Assembly (NCBI RefSeq): GCF_900207585.1
Contig: NZ_OAOP01000002.1
Location: 372,001 to 436,000 of the forward strand
DNA: 64,000 nt
DNA from: Bacillus oleivorans
GTDB taxonomy: Bacteria > Bacillota > Bacilli > Bacillales > JC228
Reading direction: 5' to 3'
Shown one piece after another: positions 16,320-24,325 of this stretch (its first letter is position 1; each line of letters starts with the position of its first letter). A model generated the notes under the pieces. The model did no database searches, was not told the origin of the DNA, and worked only from the letters and a program-made list of their open reading frames with translations. The translations under genes and the position numbers were made by a program.

Positions 16320-16454
16320 TTAAATTTTTGTATTTCGTTTTTTTGCCCGGTTTTCTAACTTGCTTTTTGGTTCATTCGAAAATTCTTGATCATAGCCTTG
16401 CGGATTAACACCGGATGCGGCTTTTCCCCGATTCTTATTGTGCTTCTTGCTCAT
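16320..16454 (-). CDS. sspL: small acid-soluble spore protein SspL
   Basis: Predicted 44-residue spore protein, starting MSKKHNKNRGKAASGVNPQG and ending ENRAKKRNTKI. The GVNPQG and EP/DPK-(S/T)-LE-RAKK-NTK pattern matches B. subtilis SspL, made in the forespore. A GGAGGTGG site lies just upstream of the ATG on the minus strand. It is too short for ordinary gene callers. Position next to ypcP supports the call. SspL is a minor component whose precise role is unknown. Confidence 0.85.
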   Translation of the reverse strand: MSKKHNKNRGKAASGVNPQGYDQEFSNEPKSKLENRAKKRNTKI

Positions 16455-16582
16455 GTTTCCACCTCCGTCTTTTTACTCTTTCCCAAACCACTTAGCTTTA
16501 TCGATTATTGTCGAAAATACATCGCAATTCTCGCAAAAATCAAGTACAATGAAAGTATCATATGAATTGTTGGTGAGTTAAG

Positions 16583-16849
16583 GTGAGAACGGCTGGAGAG
16601 TACATTGCATTTTTACAATCAAAAGGGTTTAAGCTGGGGGAAGATGCAATCGCCTTTATTTTTTTTGGAAAGCAATTTGCGAAAGCCTCAGATCAGCTTG
16701 TAATTTGGGCGCTTGAATCGACTCTTAAAATGAAGCAATCCTTTGATGGAAGCTTCTATCTTCTGCTTCTTGAGCGACTCGTGGAGGAAAACATTCAGGA
16801 TAAACGGGGGCTAGTGACATTTATGAAGGAAAACGGATTTTATGTTTAA
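16583..16849 (+). CDS. 88-residue hypothetical protein, possibly DUF6123
   Basis: Small soluble, mostly helical protein starting RTAGEYIAFLQSKGFKLG, with a conserved-looking FIFFGKQFAKASDQLV segment. It resembles a small Bacillus-specific family (I believe DUF6123), but this is from memory. The start is GTG at 16583 with GTTAAGG overlapping; a weak -10-like TACAAT lies near 16545. Function unknown. Followed by a strong terminator shared with the convergent transporter. Confidence 0.65.
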   Translation: MRTAGEYIAFLQSKGFKLGEDAIAFIFFGKQFAKASDQLVIWALESTLKMKQSFDGSFYLLLLERLVEENIQDKRGLVTFMKENGFYV

Positions 16850-16895
16850 AAAAAAAAGGTCCGCTGGAACCATTTTCAGGCCGGACCTTTTTTTT
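16850..16895. terminator. bidirectional terminator
   Basis: A GGTCCG/CGGACC stem (16858-16863 with 16882-16887) is flanked by a ten-A run and an eight-T run, between two convergent genes. Confidence 0.9.
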
Positions 16896-17820
16896 ATGCA
16901 TGGGAAGAAGGGGCTGACATTTCGCCTTTCTTCTTTGGTGTTGGAAGTTCAGAAAGTATCATGGATAAAAAGATAAACAGACAGCCGATAGCAGCTGCTG
17001 CCGAAAGACTTTCTTTTAAGACAATATAGGATGTTAAGGCAGCAAATATAGGTTCAAATGCAAAAATAATCGCTACTCTTGTAGCAGAGGTATATTTTTG
17101 GACATTTGTCTGAATAAAAAAAGCTAAGGATGTTGCAAGCAAGGCTGTTACCAATAAGGCGAGTATTACATCAAATTGAAAGATGAATGCAGGCTGAAAT
17201 GCCTTTTGCCAGTCTTCTAATAATAAAGCTGTCAGTAAAGATAAAATGCCGACTGTCATGATTTGCACGATTGTAAGCAAGAACGCATCTAATTTAGCTG
17301 AAAATCGGCCGGTTACAATAATATGAAATGCAAATCCAAAGGCGCATATTAAGACTAGACTATCGCCAAAATTAAAGCTTCCGCCTCCTGTCATCGTCAT
17401 CATGTATAGACCTGTCACCGAAAAGAGACAGGCAATCCATACAATCAATCGCGGTCTTTGCTTAAATAAGATTAATGAAGCAATCGGGACAAGGACGACA
17501 CTAAGTCCTGTAATAAAGGCGGCTTTTGATGATGTAGTGTAGACTAACCCAATCGTCTGGAAACCATAGCCAATATATAAAAATAACCCCATAATAAACC
17601 CTGATAACAGAATCCCTCTTTTGTTTTTAATTGGCTTGTTTTTAAAAAGAAAAATAACCGGTATACCCATGATAATGGCAGCCAGTAAAAATCGAAGCGC
17701 ATTGAATGTAAAGGGCGGTAAAAACGAAAGGGCATTTTGTACAATAACAAAGGTTGTTCCCCAAATAAAAGCAACGAATAGCAGCCAAATATCAGCTGTC
17801 ATTTGTGTCTTATCCCGCAT
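16894..17820 (-). CDS. EamA-family drug/metabolite transporter
   Basis: Predicted 308-residue inner-membrane permease with ten membrane spans arranged as two EamA repeats (about 8-140 and 150-292). Typical features are WGTTFVIVQ in the first span, GLSVVLVP near residue 105 and FEPIFAALTSYIVLKE in the second repeat. Exports or imports an unknown small metabolite. Its ATG (17820) overlaps the end of the RNase H gene by 11 bases, so the two are probably co-transcribed from the ypdQ side. Confidence 0.88.
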   Translation of the reverse strand: MRDKTQMTADIWLLFVAFIWGTTFVIVQNALSFLPPFTFNALRFLLAAIIMGIPVIFLFKNKPIKNKRGILLSGFIMGLFLYIGYGFQTIGLVYTTSSKAAFITGLSVVLVPIASLILFKQRPRLIVWIACLFSVTGLYMMTMTGGGSFNFGDSLVLICAFGFAFHIIVTGRFSAKLDAFLLTIVQIMTVGILSLLTALLLEDWQKAFQPAFIFQFDVILALLVTALLATSLAFFIQTNVQKYTSATRVAIIFAFEPIFAALTSYIVLKESLSAAAAIGCLFIFLSMILSELPTPKKKGEMSAPSSHA

Positions 17821-18220
17821 GATGATCTCCTCTTTCTGATTGACGAATCGCTTGCTTTGCTAAGCGATCTGCATTACTATTTTCTTTGCTTGGAATCCAT
17901 TTTAAGAAACATAATGGATAATTAGATAGTTCGTCAAGGCAAGATTTTAGCAAAGGTTCGTAATTTTTATTTTTAACGAATCCTTTTTCTACCGCATTTG
18001 CAACGAGCTGGGAATCGGTCCGAATCGAAATAATGGCCTCTTTTTTCGGCAAACAAATTTGCAGGGCATGGTAAAGAGCCAAAAATTCTGCTTCATGATT
18101 GCTGATCGATCCTAGCGGAATCGAGTATTCTTCGACCGATTGGCCATCTTTTATAAAAATACCAGCTCCACTAGGTCCGGGATCTCCTTTACTTGCTCCA
18201 TCTATGTAAACTTCAAGCAT
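17810..18220 (-). CDS. ypdQ: RNase HI-like protein YpdQ
   Basis: Predicted 136-residue RNase HI fold protein that would cleave RNA in RNA-DNA hybrids. The four acidic positions are all present: D7 in YIDGAS, E45 in SNHEAEFLAL, D69 in IRTDSQ and D118 in NSNADRLA, so it may be active, although B. subtilis YpdQ is reported as a weak or inactive member. The gene is transcribed away from ypeP, with a shared control region of about 175 bp. The EamA gene follows with an 11-base overlap. Confidence 0.87.
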   Translation of the reverse strand: MLEVYIDGASKGDPGPSGAGIFIKDGQSVEEYSIPLGSISNHEAEFLALYHALQICLPKKEAIISIRTDSQLVANAVEKGFVKNKNYEPLLKSCLDELSNYPLCFLKWIPSKENSNADRLAKQAIRQSERGDHHAG

Positions 18221-18394
18221 AGTAAGTACTCCTTTGACGAAAAACTATCTAATGGTGAAAACTTTATTGTTTCATTATACCTGTTCTCTGACTCCTTGAA
18301 CATGGATGGTGTTTACTATTTTAATGTAAAACATAGTTCTTTATATATGAGTTACTCTAATAAGAGGATACGATACATAAAAGGAGATTTCGAA

Positions 18395-19063
18395 ATGAAT
18401 GTCAAAATACAATTTACCTACATTTCTAAAGAAAAAGTTGTATTTGAGTCTGAATGGCTGCCACTTGATAAAGCAAATAAGGTAATCAAGGATTTAAGTG
18501 AGACAAGCAGAATCAATGGGCTGCAAATCATAGATGAAAAAGGGATGGAGTGGACACCGAAGGAAGCAAGAAAGCTTCTAGAAATCTCGGCATCCGAACC
18601 GCATAATATTCGGCTCTTTTTTGATGCAAGCTTTGATAAGGACACGAGAGATACAGGTGTAGGTTATGTTTTGTATTATAATATCGGGGAAAAGGAAATC
18701 CGCTTAAGGAGAAGCAGAAAATTAACTAATATTGAGCACAGCTCTGAAGCTGAATATATTGCTTTATACCATGTATTTGATTTAATTGAAGAAGAGGAAC
18801 TCGGGGGTTTGGATTGTATGATCTATGGCGATGCAAAAGGCGTCATCATGCAAATGATTGGTGAATGGCCATGCTTCGACGAAAATTTAAACCGATGGCT
18901 AGACCGGACAGAAGAGCGGGTAAAAAAACTGAAATTACAGCCTTCCTATCGTTACATTGACAGAAAACAAAATATAGAAGCTCACCGTTTATCAAAAAAA
19001 GGAATGGAAGGGATCGAGCAAGACAGCAAGCTGGAACGGAACGGGGAGGAGGAGCGCGAGTGA
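18395..19063 (+). CDS. ypeP: RNase H-like protein YpeP with altered active site
   Basis: Predicted 222-residue protein. The N-terminal part (about 1-68) has a small helical segment (PLDKANKVIKDLSETSRI) and WTPKEARKLL; a RNase HI fold covers about 72-205. Acidic positions D77 (FFDASF), E120 (SEAEYIALYH) and D146 (YGDAKG) are kept, but the fourth position is His (H197, NIEAHRLS), where active enzymes have Asp. So catalysis is doubtful and a nucleic-acid-binding role is possible. Start ATG has AAGGAG nine bases upstream. The stop overlaps the ypeQ start (GTGA). Confidence 0.85.
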   Translation: MNVKIQFTYISKEKVVFESEWLPLDKANKVIKDLSETSRINGLQIIDEKGMEWTPKEARKLLEISASEPHNIRLFFDASFDKDTRDTGVGYVLYYNIGEKEIRLRRSRKLTNIEHSSEAEYIALYHVFDLIEEEELGGLDCMIYGDAKGVIMQMIGEWPCFDENLNRWLDRTEERVKKLKLQPSYRYIDRKQNIEAHRLSKKGMEGIEQDSKLERNGEEERE

Positions 19064-19236
19064 ACAGAAAAACATTATTAAAGGAGTTAAACGATGTCGT
19101 CACGACTTATTGTGAAGGTTGTTTTGTTCATCAAACTCTTAAAAAAGAAAATGGAAAAAGATATGCTCATCGGTTTTGTATTTCGAAATGTACGGTGGGG
19201 GAAAAATTACAGGAATATGGAAAGAAGCTGCAGTAA
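19060..19236 (+). CDS. ypeQ: YpeQ, small zinc-finger protein
   Basis: Predicted 58-residue protein with candidate zinc ligands C18 and C21 (TYCEGC), H24, H37, C40 and C44 (HRFCISKC). Translation starts at GTG overlapping the ypeP stop by a GTGA junction and is preceded by the very strong purine tract GGGGAGGAGGAG. Order ypdQ-ypeP-ypeQ matches B. subtilis. Function unknown; probably co-expressed with YpeP. Confidence 0.8.
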   Translation: MNRKTLLKELNDVVTTYCEGCFVHQTLKKENGKRYAHRFCISKCTVGEKLQEYGKKLQ

Positions 19237-19263
19237 ATCTCAAAACGCAAGAGCCATCCTGTA

Positions 19264-19414
19264 ACGAGAGATTCGGGCTGGAAACAGGAACCTCATTAAT
19301 GGAGCGCGTTTTCTGTTTTTGGAGCGGGACTTGCTTAGATGGAGCGCGTTTTCTAATAGTTGGAGCAGGAATACCTTAATTTGAGCGAATTCTCCTAACT
19401 TTAGAGCGAAAACA
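19264..19414 (+). repeat. GAGCG repeat array, about 20-bp period
   Basis: GAGCG or close variants recur at about 19302, 19322, 19342, 19363, 19383 and 19404, that is every 20-21 bases. Degenerate forms upstream (19265 and about 19281) extend the phase. GGAGCGCGTTTTCT occurs twice, exactly 40 bases apart (19301 and 19341). Non-coding, between ypeQ and cspD. Confidence 0.75.
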
Positions 19415-19431
19415 ATGTAATAGGTAGTCCC

Positions 19432-19464
19432 AATAAAAAGAGGCTGATTAGAAAATCAGCCTCT
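19432..19464 (-). terminator. terminator of cspD
   Basis: An 11-bp perfect stem (19439-19449 with 19454-19464) with a four-base loop reads into a T-run on the minus strand (A-run at 19434-19438). Confidence 0.9.
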
Positions 19465-19483
19465 ACTCATTTTTAAGTTGGAT

Positions 19484-19684
19484 TTATAGTTTAACCACGT
19501 TTGCAGCTTGTGGTCCGCGATTTCCTTCAACAATTTCAAAAGAAACTTCTTGACCTTCTTCTAAGCTTTTGTAGCCGTCTCCTTGAATTGCAGTGAAGTG
19601 TACGAATACATCGTCTCCACCTTCAACTTCGATGAATCCAAAACCTTTTTCGTTGTTAAACCATTTTACTTTACCGTTTTGCAT
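19484..19684 (-). CDS. cspD: cold-shock protein, CspD/CspB type
   Basis: Predicted 66-residue single cold-shock domain that binds single-stranded RNA and DNA and melts RNA structure. The RNP1 motif KGFGFIEV and RNP2 motif VFVHFTAI are intact; the sequence ends QAANVVKL as in Bacillus Csp proteins. It has AGGAGG upstream of the ATG and a leader of about 90 bases, which is usual for cold-shock genes with post-transcriptional control. Monocistronic, with its own promoter and terminator. Confidence 0.95.
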   Translation of the reverse strand: MQNGKVKWFNNEKGFGFIEVEGGDDVFVHFTAIQGDGYKSLEEGQEVSFEIVEGNRGPQAANVVKL

Positions 19685-19780
19685 GTACTTTTAATCCTCC
19701 TAAAACAGAGCACTTGTCGTGCCGTTAAATAATTATCAATACACCAATAGCATTATGCCTGTTGGTATAATGATGATTTA

Positions 19781-19809
19781 ACTATACACAATCCAAAGAA
19801 GGTAGTCAA
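19781..19809 (-). promoter_or_regulatory. SigA promoter of cspD
   Basis: On the minus strand TTGACT (19809-19804) and TATAGT (19786-19781) are spaced by 17 bases. The resulting 5' leader is about 90 nt. Confidence 0.82.
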
Positions 19810-19912
19810 GAAACGCAAGGATAAATTTTTTTGGAACAATTGGACAGGTTCGAAGCTTCATGGAAATAGATTCCTTTTATGGCTGCCTATAAGGTGTAGC
19901 AATAAAAAAATG

Positions 19913-19940
19913 TTGACATTGATCCCGTTTTGATTAGAAT
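19913..19940 (+). promoter_or_regulatory. SigA promoter of the manganese transporter operon
   Basis: TTGACA (19913-19918) and TAGAAT (19935-19940) with a 16-base spacer. The -10 end abuts the MntR box, so repressor binding would block initiation. Confidence 0.8.
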
Positions 19941-19956
19941 TTGCATTAAGGAAACT
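19940..19956 (+). promoter_or_regulatory. MntR operator
   Basis: TTTGCATTAAGGAAACT is one base from the B. subtilis mntABCD operator as I recall it (TTTGCCTTAAGGAAACT). It overlaps the start region of the promoter at 19913-19940. The cognate regulator gene is at 22801-23223. Expected effect: repression when manganese is sufficient. Confidence 0.82.
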
Positions 19957-20130
19957 TTTATGTGCATATATAAAAAATATAGAAAAACCAAAAAAAAATG
20001 AACTAATCAAAAAAACGGGGCATATCATTAAGACAAATACATCAAAAAAGCAAATACGCCTGGATTATTTTTTTATAAAAAAGTTGTACGAAGGAAACTT
20101 TGTTAGAAGAGTGAAAGAGGAGGAGAACAG

Positions 20131-20874
20131 ATGGATACAGCTATCCATGTTAAGGGGTTGTCTGTTTCGTATCATGGGGCAGAAGCAGTAAAAAACATTA
20201 GTTTTTCGGTAAAACACGGCAGTCTTGTTGGTCTCATAGGTCCAAATGGAGCTGGGAAATCAACGCTTCTAAAAGCATTGTTAAACTTAATCCCAATTGA
20301 TGAGGGGGAAATTGTCATTAATGCTGGCTCTGTTAAGGAAAATAGGAAGTCGATTGCCTATGTTCCTCAAAGAAGTCAAATTGATTGGACCTTTCCCATA
20401 ACCGTATTAGAAACTGTGCTGCTTGGCACCTACCCATCGATTGGCTTTTTTAAACGACCAAAAAAATTAGAAAAAGTATGGGCATCTGAATGTTTAAAAA
20501 GGGTTGGGTTAGAGCAGTACAGTATGAAGCAAATCGGTGAGCTTTCCGGGGGCCAGCAGCAAAGAGTTTTTTTAGCCAGAGCTCTTGCCCAAAAAGCGAA
20601 TTATCTCTTTTTAGACGAACCGTTTGTGGGGATCGATATGTCAAGCGAAGCGACGATTATTGAGATTCTTAAGGAATTAAAGCAAACAGGCAAAACAATC
20701 ATAGTCGTACACCACGATTTAAGTAAAGTCAGCGATTATTTTGATCAAGTTGTATTAATAAATAAAGAACTAATCGGCTTTGGCAAAAGTGACGGAATTT
20801 TACGTTCAGATATGCTGCAAAAAGCATACTCAAAGCAACTGCCATTTTTAAGCCAAATGGAGGTGAAGCTATAA
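20131..20874 (+). CDS. mntB: manganese ABC transporter ATP-binding protein
   Basis: Predicted 247-residue ABC ATPase energising metal uptake. Walker A is GPNGAGKST (about residues 36-44), the signature is LSGGQQQR, and Walker B is YLFLDEPFVGID. A conserved Q-loop and the H-loop (VVHHDLS) are present. First gene of an ATPase-permease-lipoprotein operon; the permease ATG directly follows its stop. GAGGAGG precedes the ATG. The metal is inferred to be Mn(II) from the MntR box and the MntR gene downstream. Confidence 0.92.
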   Translation: MDTAIHVKGLSVSYHGAEAVKNISFSVKHGSLVGLIGPNGAGKSTLLKALLNLIPIDEGEIVINAGSVKENRKSIAYVPQRSQIDWTFPITVLETVLLGTYPSIGFFKRPKKLEKVWASECLKRVGLEQYSMKQIGELSGGQQQRVFLARALAQKANYLFLDEPFVGIDMSSEATIIEILKELKQTGKTIIVVHHDLSKVSDYFDQVVLINKELIGFGKSDGILRSDMLQKAYSKQLPFLSQMEVKL

Positions 20875-21729
20875 ATGGACTTTGTTGAAGCCGTTGTCCA
20901 ATACGGGTTTTTGCAAAAGGCTTTACTAACATCAATCATGGTTGGAATTATTTGTGGCGTGATCGGATGCTTCATTATTTTACGAGGAATGGCTTTGATG
21001 GGAGATGCGATTTCTCATGCTGTTCTTCCTGGAGTGGCTTTTGCTTATATGATTGGTATTCATTTCTTTTTCGGGGCTGTTTTTTCAGGACTCTTAACCG
21101 CCATAGCGATTGGATTTGTTAGTCAAAACAGCAGAATAAAACATGATACTTCGATTGGAATTATGTTTACGGCTGCCTTTGCTTTAGGGATTATTCTCAT
21201 TACCCTCTTAAAGAGCAGTACCGATTTATACCATATTTTATTTGGAAATGTATTAGCTGTTAAACCTTCGGATATGTGGACCACGCTCGGTATAGGAGCT
21301 TTTGTCCTAGTTTCAATTTTTGCCCTTTATAAGGAATTCCTGATTACTTCATTTGATCCGACAATCGCAAAAGCCTATGGTTTACCAGTTAAAGGCATCC
21401 ATTATTTTTTATTAACATTACTTACACTTGTAACAGTCGCCTCATTGCAAACAGTTGGTATTGTATTGGTAGTTGCCATGCTGATAACACCGGCAGCCAC
21501 TGCTTATCTTCTGACTAATCGGTTATCAGTGATGATCTTTCTTTCAGTTGCCATAGGAGTAACAGCTTCAATTGGAGGACTTTACTTTAGTTTTACGTAT
21601 AATTTAGCTTCAGGTGCGACAATTGTTTTAGTATCGACGGTTTTGTTTCTGCTGGCGTTTTGCTTTTCGCCAAAACAGGGGATTATGTGGAGAATTTATC
21701 GCAAGAAAAAAATTGCATTTCAAAAATAG
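20875..21729 (+). CDS. mntC: manganese ABC transporter permease
   Basis: Predicted 284-residue integral membrane permease of the ABC-3 (ZnuB/MntC) family with about eight or nine spans. The conserved GDAISHAVLPGVAFAY segment (about 43-58) and LVVAMLITPAATAYLL are typical. The ribosome-binding site GGAGGTGA lies inside the end of mntB, giving tight coupling. Only one permease gene is present, whereas B. subtilis has two (MntC and MntD), so a homodimer is expected. Confidence 0.92.
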   Translation: MDFVEAVVQYGFLQKALLTSIMVGIICGVIGCFIILRGMALMGDAISHAVLPGVAFAYMIGIHFFFGAVFSGLLTAIAIGFVSQNSRIKHDTSIGIMFTAAFALGIILITLLKSSTDLYHILFGNVLAVKPSDMWTTLGIGAFVLVSIFALYKEFLITSFDPTIAKAYGLPVKGIHYFLLTLLTLVTVASLQTVGIVLVVAMLITPAATAYLLTNRLSVMIFLSVAIGVTASIGGLYFSFTYNLASGATIVLVSTVLFLLAFCFSPKQGIMWRIYRKKKIAFQK

Positions 21730-21743
21730 GAGGAGGAGTATAC

Positions 21744-22691
21744 ATGAAACGTGTGGGCAAACTAATGGTCGTCTCTCTCTTTTTGGCTGTGATCCTAACG
21801 GGCTGTAAGGGTAATACGGAAGCTGATTCTCAAGGTGAGGGTTCACAGATTCAGGTTGTAACGACGTATTCCATCTTGCACGATATCGTTCGTAATATTG
21901 GCGGAAACCTAGTAGAAATCCAAAGTTTAGTTCCAATCGGGGCTAATCCTCATGAGTATGATCCGCTCCCACTAGATATTCAAAAGACGGAGGATGCTGA
22001 TATCGTGTTTTACAATGGATTAAACTTAGAGGAGGGTAATTCCTGGTTTGAAAAGCTAATTGAAACAGCTGGCAAAGGAGGAGAATCTGCCCCTGTTTTC
22101 AAATTAAGCGAAGGGGTTGAACCGCTTTATTTATCCTCGGAAGGCAATGAAGGAGAAGAAGATCCCCACGCTTGGCTTGATATCCGTAATGGAATTAAGT
22201 ATGCCGAAAACGCAAGAGATGCCCTAATAAAAATTGACCCTGAACACGCAGCGGACTACAGTGAGAATGCAGAAAAATATATTTCTAAGCTGGAATCCTT
22301 GCATGATGAGGTAATTGAAAAATTCAGCCAAATACCAAAGGACAAACGATTTTTAGTAACGAGTGAAGGTGCGTTTAAATATTTTGGTACAGCTTACGAT
22401 TTCCATGCAGGTTATATATGGGAGATTAATGCCGAAAATCAGGGAACCCCTGATCAAGTCACGCAAATTGTAGAGTTGATTAAAGAAAAGAATATTCATG
22501 TACTATTTGTAGAAACCAGTATTGACTCACGCAGTATGGAAATGGTATCAGCTGAAACGGGAGTTCCGATTGGAGGCAAATTGTTTACAGATTCTCTTGG
22601 TGAAGAAGGGGAACCTGGAGATTCCTATATCGGGATGATGGAATGGAATATAAATATGATTTTTGAGCAATTAATGGCTAAAGCTGAATAG
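21744..22691 (+). CDS. mntA: manganese-binding lipoprotein of the ABC transporter
   Basis: Predicted 315-residue solute-binding lipoprotein of cluster A-I (PsaA/TroA/MntA). The lipobox is LTGC with Cys21. Metal ligands fit the Mn-type set: H70 (NPHEYDP), H142 (DPHAWLD), E208 (TSEGAF) and D283 (FTDSLG). The His-rich loop of zinc-binding homologues is absent; an acidic EGNEGEED loop stands there instead. The start is ATG 21744 after AGGAGGAGGAG. Anchored on the outer face of the membrane, it delivers metal to the MntC-MntB permease. Confidence 0.92.
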   Translation: MKRVGKLMVVSLFLAVILTGCKGNTEADSQGEGSQIQVVTTYSILHDIVRNIGGNLVEIQSLVPIGANPHEYDPLPLDIQKTEDADIVFYNGLNLEEGNSWFEKLIETAGKGGESAPVFKLSEGVEPLYLSSEGNEGEEDPHAWLDIRNGIKYAENARDALIKIDPEHAADYSENAEKYISKLESLHDEVIEKFSQIPKDKRFLVTSEGAFKYFGTAYDFHAGYIWEINAENQGTPDQVTQIVELIKEKNIHVLFVETSIDSRSMEMVSAETGVPIGGKLFTDSLGEEGEPGDSYIGMMEWNINMIFEQLMAKAE

Positions 22692-22800
22692 TTCACAAAG
22701 GCAAGGTCCGGGTTGGTTCCTTGGCATGGTTGCTACATCCCTATTGATATAGTAAACTTTAGAGATGACTATATTATTTGAATATGTTGGGGGTTAAGGG

Positions 22801-23223
22801 ATGCCAACGCCAAGTATGGAAGATTATATTGAGCAAATTTATTTACTCATAGAGCAAAAAGGATACGCTAGAGTATCGGACATAGCGGATTCGTTATCTG
22901 TTCATCCCTCCTCTGTAACCAAAATGGTCCAAAAACTCGATAAAGACGGATATTTAGTCTATGAGAAGTATCGTGGTTTAATATTAACCCCAAAAGGAAA
23001 AAAACTCGGTAAACGACTGGTTGAACGCCACGAATTGCTTGAACAATTCCTGAGGCTGATTGGCGTGAAGGAGGAACATATTTATAGTGATGTTGAAGGG
23101 ATTGAACATCATTTAAGCTGGAATTCCATCGACCGGATTGGAGATGTGATCCAGTTTTTTGAAGAGGATGAAAAGAGGCAGCAACAGTTAAAACTGATTC
23201 AAGAATCATCAGATCAAAATTAA
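22801..23223 (+). CDS. mntR: manganese-responsive repressor MntR
   Basis: Predicted 140-residue DtxR-family regulator. The winged-helix DNA-binding part ([20 protein letters not shown]) occupies about 25-44. All ligands of the Mn site in B. subtilis MntR are here: D8, E11, H77, E99, E102 and H103. With Mn(II) it binds the operator at 19940-19956 and represses the transporter genes that precede it. It has its own upstream region of about 110 bp after mntA and a strong terminator. Confidence 0.95.
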   Translation: MPTPSMEDYIEQIYLLIEQKGYARVSDIADSLSVHPSSVTKMVQKLDKDGYLVYEKYRGLILTPKGKKLGKRLVERHELLEQFLRLIGVKEEHIYSDVEGIEHHLSWNSIDRIGDVIQFFEEDEKRQQQLKLIQESSDQN

Positions 23224-23229
23224 AAAGAC

Positions 23230-23276
23230 AAAGGTCAACTCTTACTTTATTCTAGTAGAAGAGTTGACCTTTTATT
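23230..23276. terminator. terminator of mntR
   Basis: A 14-bp perfect stem (23230-23243 with 23259-23272) with T-rich and A-rich flanks lies between convergent genes and probably serves both. Confidence 0.9.
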
Positions 23277-23298
23277 ATTCTAGAGACTGAAATAACAA

Positions 23299-23520
23299 TT
23301 AAAATGGCGGCAGCTCATTCATTAAGCCATTATCCATATTAATTGCGTGAATTCTAGGCAGTGATTGATGACTGGGAATCAGATCATAGCCAGATAGTAA
23401 TCCGTCTTCAATTTCCTGAACAGCTTTTCGGTAAGAAATTATTCTTCCTGAACTGGTTTGAAAGTTCATTATTTCACCAAATGCATTTTTTTGAACTCCG
23501 ACTAAGTATTCGACTTCCAC
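23299..23520 (-). CDS. DUF3892-like small protein
   Basis: Predicted 73-residue protein. The segment GRIISYRKAVQEIEDGLLSG resembles the DUF3892 family, whose function is unknown. GTG at 23520 is preferred because an AGAGAGGG site precedes it at good distance; an ATG ten codons upstream (23550) would give 83 residues but lacks such a site. Single gene, convergent with mntR. Confidence 0.65.
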   Translation of the reverse strand: MEVEYLVGVQKNAFGEIMNFQTSSGRIISYRKAVQEIEDGLLSGYDLIPSHQSLPRIHAINMDNGLMNELPPF

Positions 23521-23631
23521 TATAAAAACCCTCTCTTTAACTAATATCATTGGTGCAAAATATAAAACAATATCATTATTTTTCCCATCATTTGTTATAT
23601 TTATAAGAAATAATAGTTAAAGAGGTGTATT

Positions 23632-24312
23632 ATGGCATTTAATTGGCAGGATGAATCACAATTAAAATGGAATGATATGGCTGAATATTGGAATCAAACA
23701 AGCGAATCAATGTGGGAAAAGGGAAGCAGAAAAGATATTATTCCTTTCATAAAAGGATTTGTACCTCCAGGACGTTCCATTTGTGATTTAGGATGTGGAG
23801 ATGGATATGGCTCCCTTTTATTGGCAAAGCATGGATATTCCGTTGTCGGAATTGATTTGGCCAAAGAAATGATTGAAAAGGCAAAACAGCGAATAATAGA
23901 AGATAATATACGTTTTATTCAAGGGTCTATGACAGAAACCCCATTTGCAGATGAAGAATTTGATGGTGTCATGGCTATTAACTCAGTGGAGTGGAATGAA
24001 TCTCCTCTTCTAGCATTAAAGGAGATGGCTAGAATCACAAAAACAAATGGATTTGCATGTGTTGGAATTCTTGGTCCGACGGCAGCGCCAAGAGTTAACA
24101 GCTACGACCGTCTCTACGGGAAGCCGGCTGTGTGTCATACGGTTATGCCTTGGGAATTCTCGCAGCTTGCGAAAGAAAATGGCTGGGAACTAGCAGGGAA
24201 TCTTCCGGTATATAAAAGAGAAGTCAAAAGTGAATTGGCTGATCCGCTTCCTCTATTACTCAAACAGGCACTTTCTTTTATGTGGGTAGTTATGTTGAAG
24301 AAGATAAACTAA
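23632..24312 (+). CDS. class I SAM-dependent methyltransferase
   Basis: Predicted 226-residue Rossmann-fold methylase. Motif I is ICDLGCGDGYG (50-60), followed by an acidic residue VVGIDLAKEM and then FDGVMAINSVEW for motif II. It resembles UbiE/Methyltransf_11 enzymes acting on small molecules or proteins; the substrate is unknown. AAGAGG precedes the ATG. The next gene starts 13 bases after its stop, suggesting a two-gene unit. Confidence 0.82.
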   Translation: MAFNWQDESQLKWNDMAEYWNQTSESMWEKGSRKDIIPFIKGFVPPGRSICDLGCGDGYGSLLLAKHGYSVVGIDLAKEMIEKAKQRIIEDNIRFIQGSMTETPFADEEFDGVMAINSVEWNESPLLALKEMARITKTNGFACVGILGPTAAPRVNSYDRLYGKPAVCHTVMPWEFSQLAKENGWELAGNLPVYKREVKSELADPLPLLLKQALSFMWVVMLKKIN

Positions 24313-24325
24313 AAGGAGTCATAAC

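Noticed and set aside
18140-18394. N-terminal extension of YpeP back to 18140
   Set aside because: It would overlap the opposite-strand ypdQ and lacks a ribosome-binding site; ATG 18395 has AAGGAG and matches the family length.
19264-19414. GAGCG array as a CRISPR or coding repeat
   Set aside because: Motifs are too short (5-14 bp), the period is 20 bp, and no conserved frame runs through it.
22692-22800. GGCAAGG/CCTTGGC pair after mntA as a terminator
   Set aside because: Imperfect pairing and no T-run; transcription may continue into mntR.
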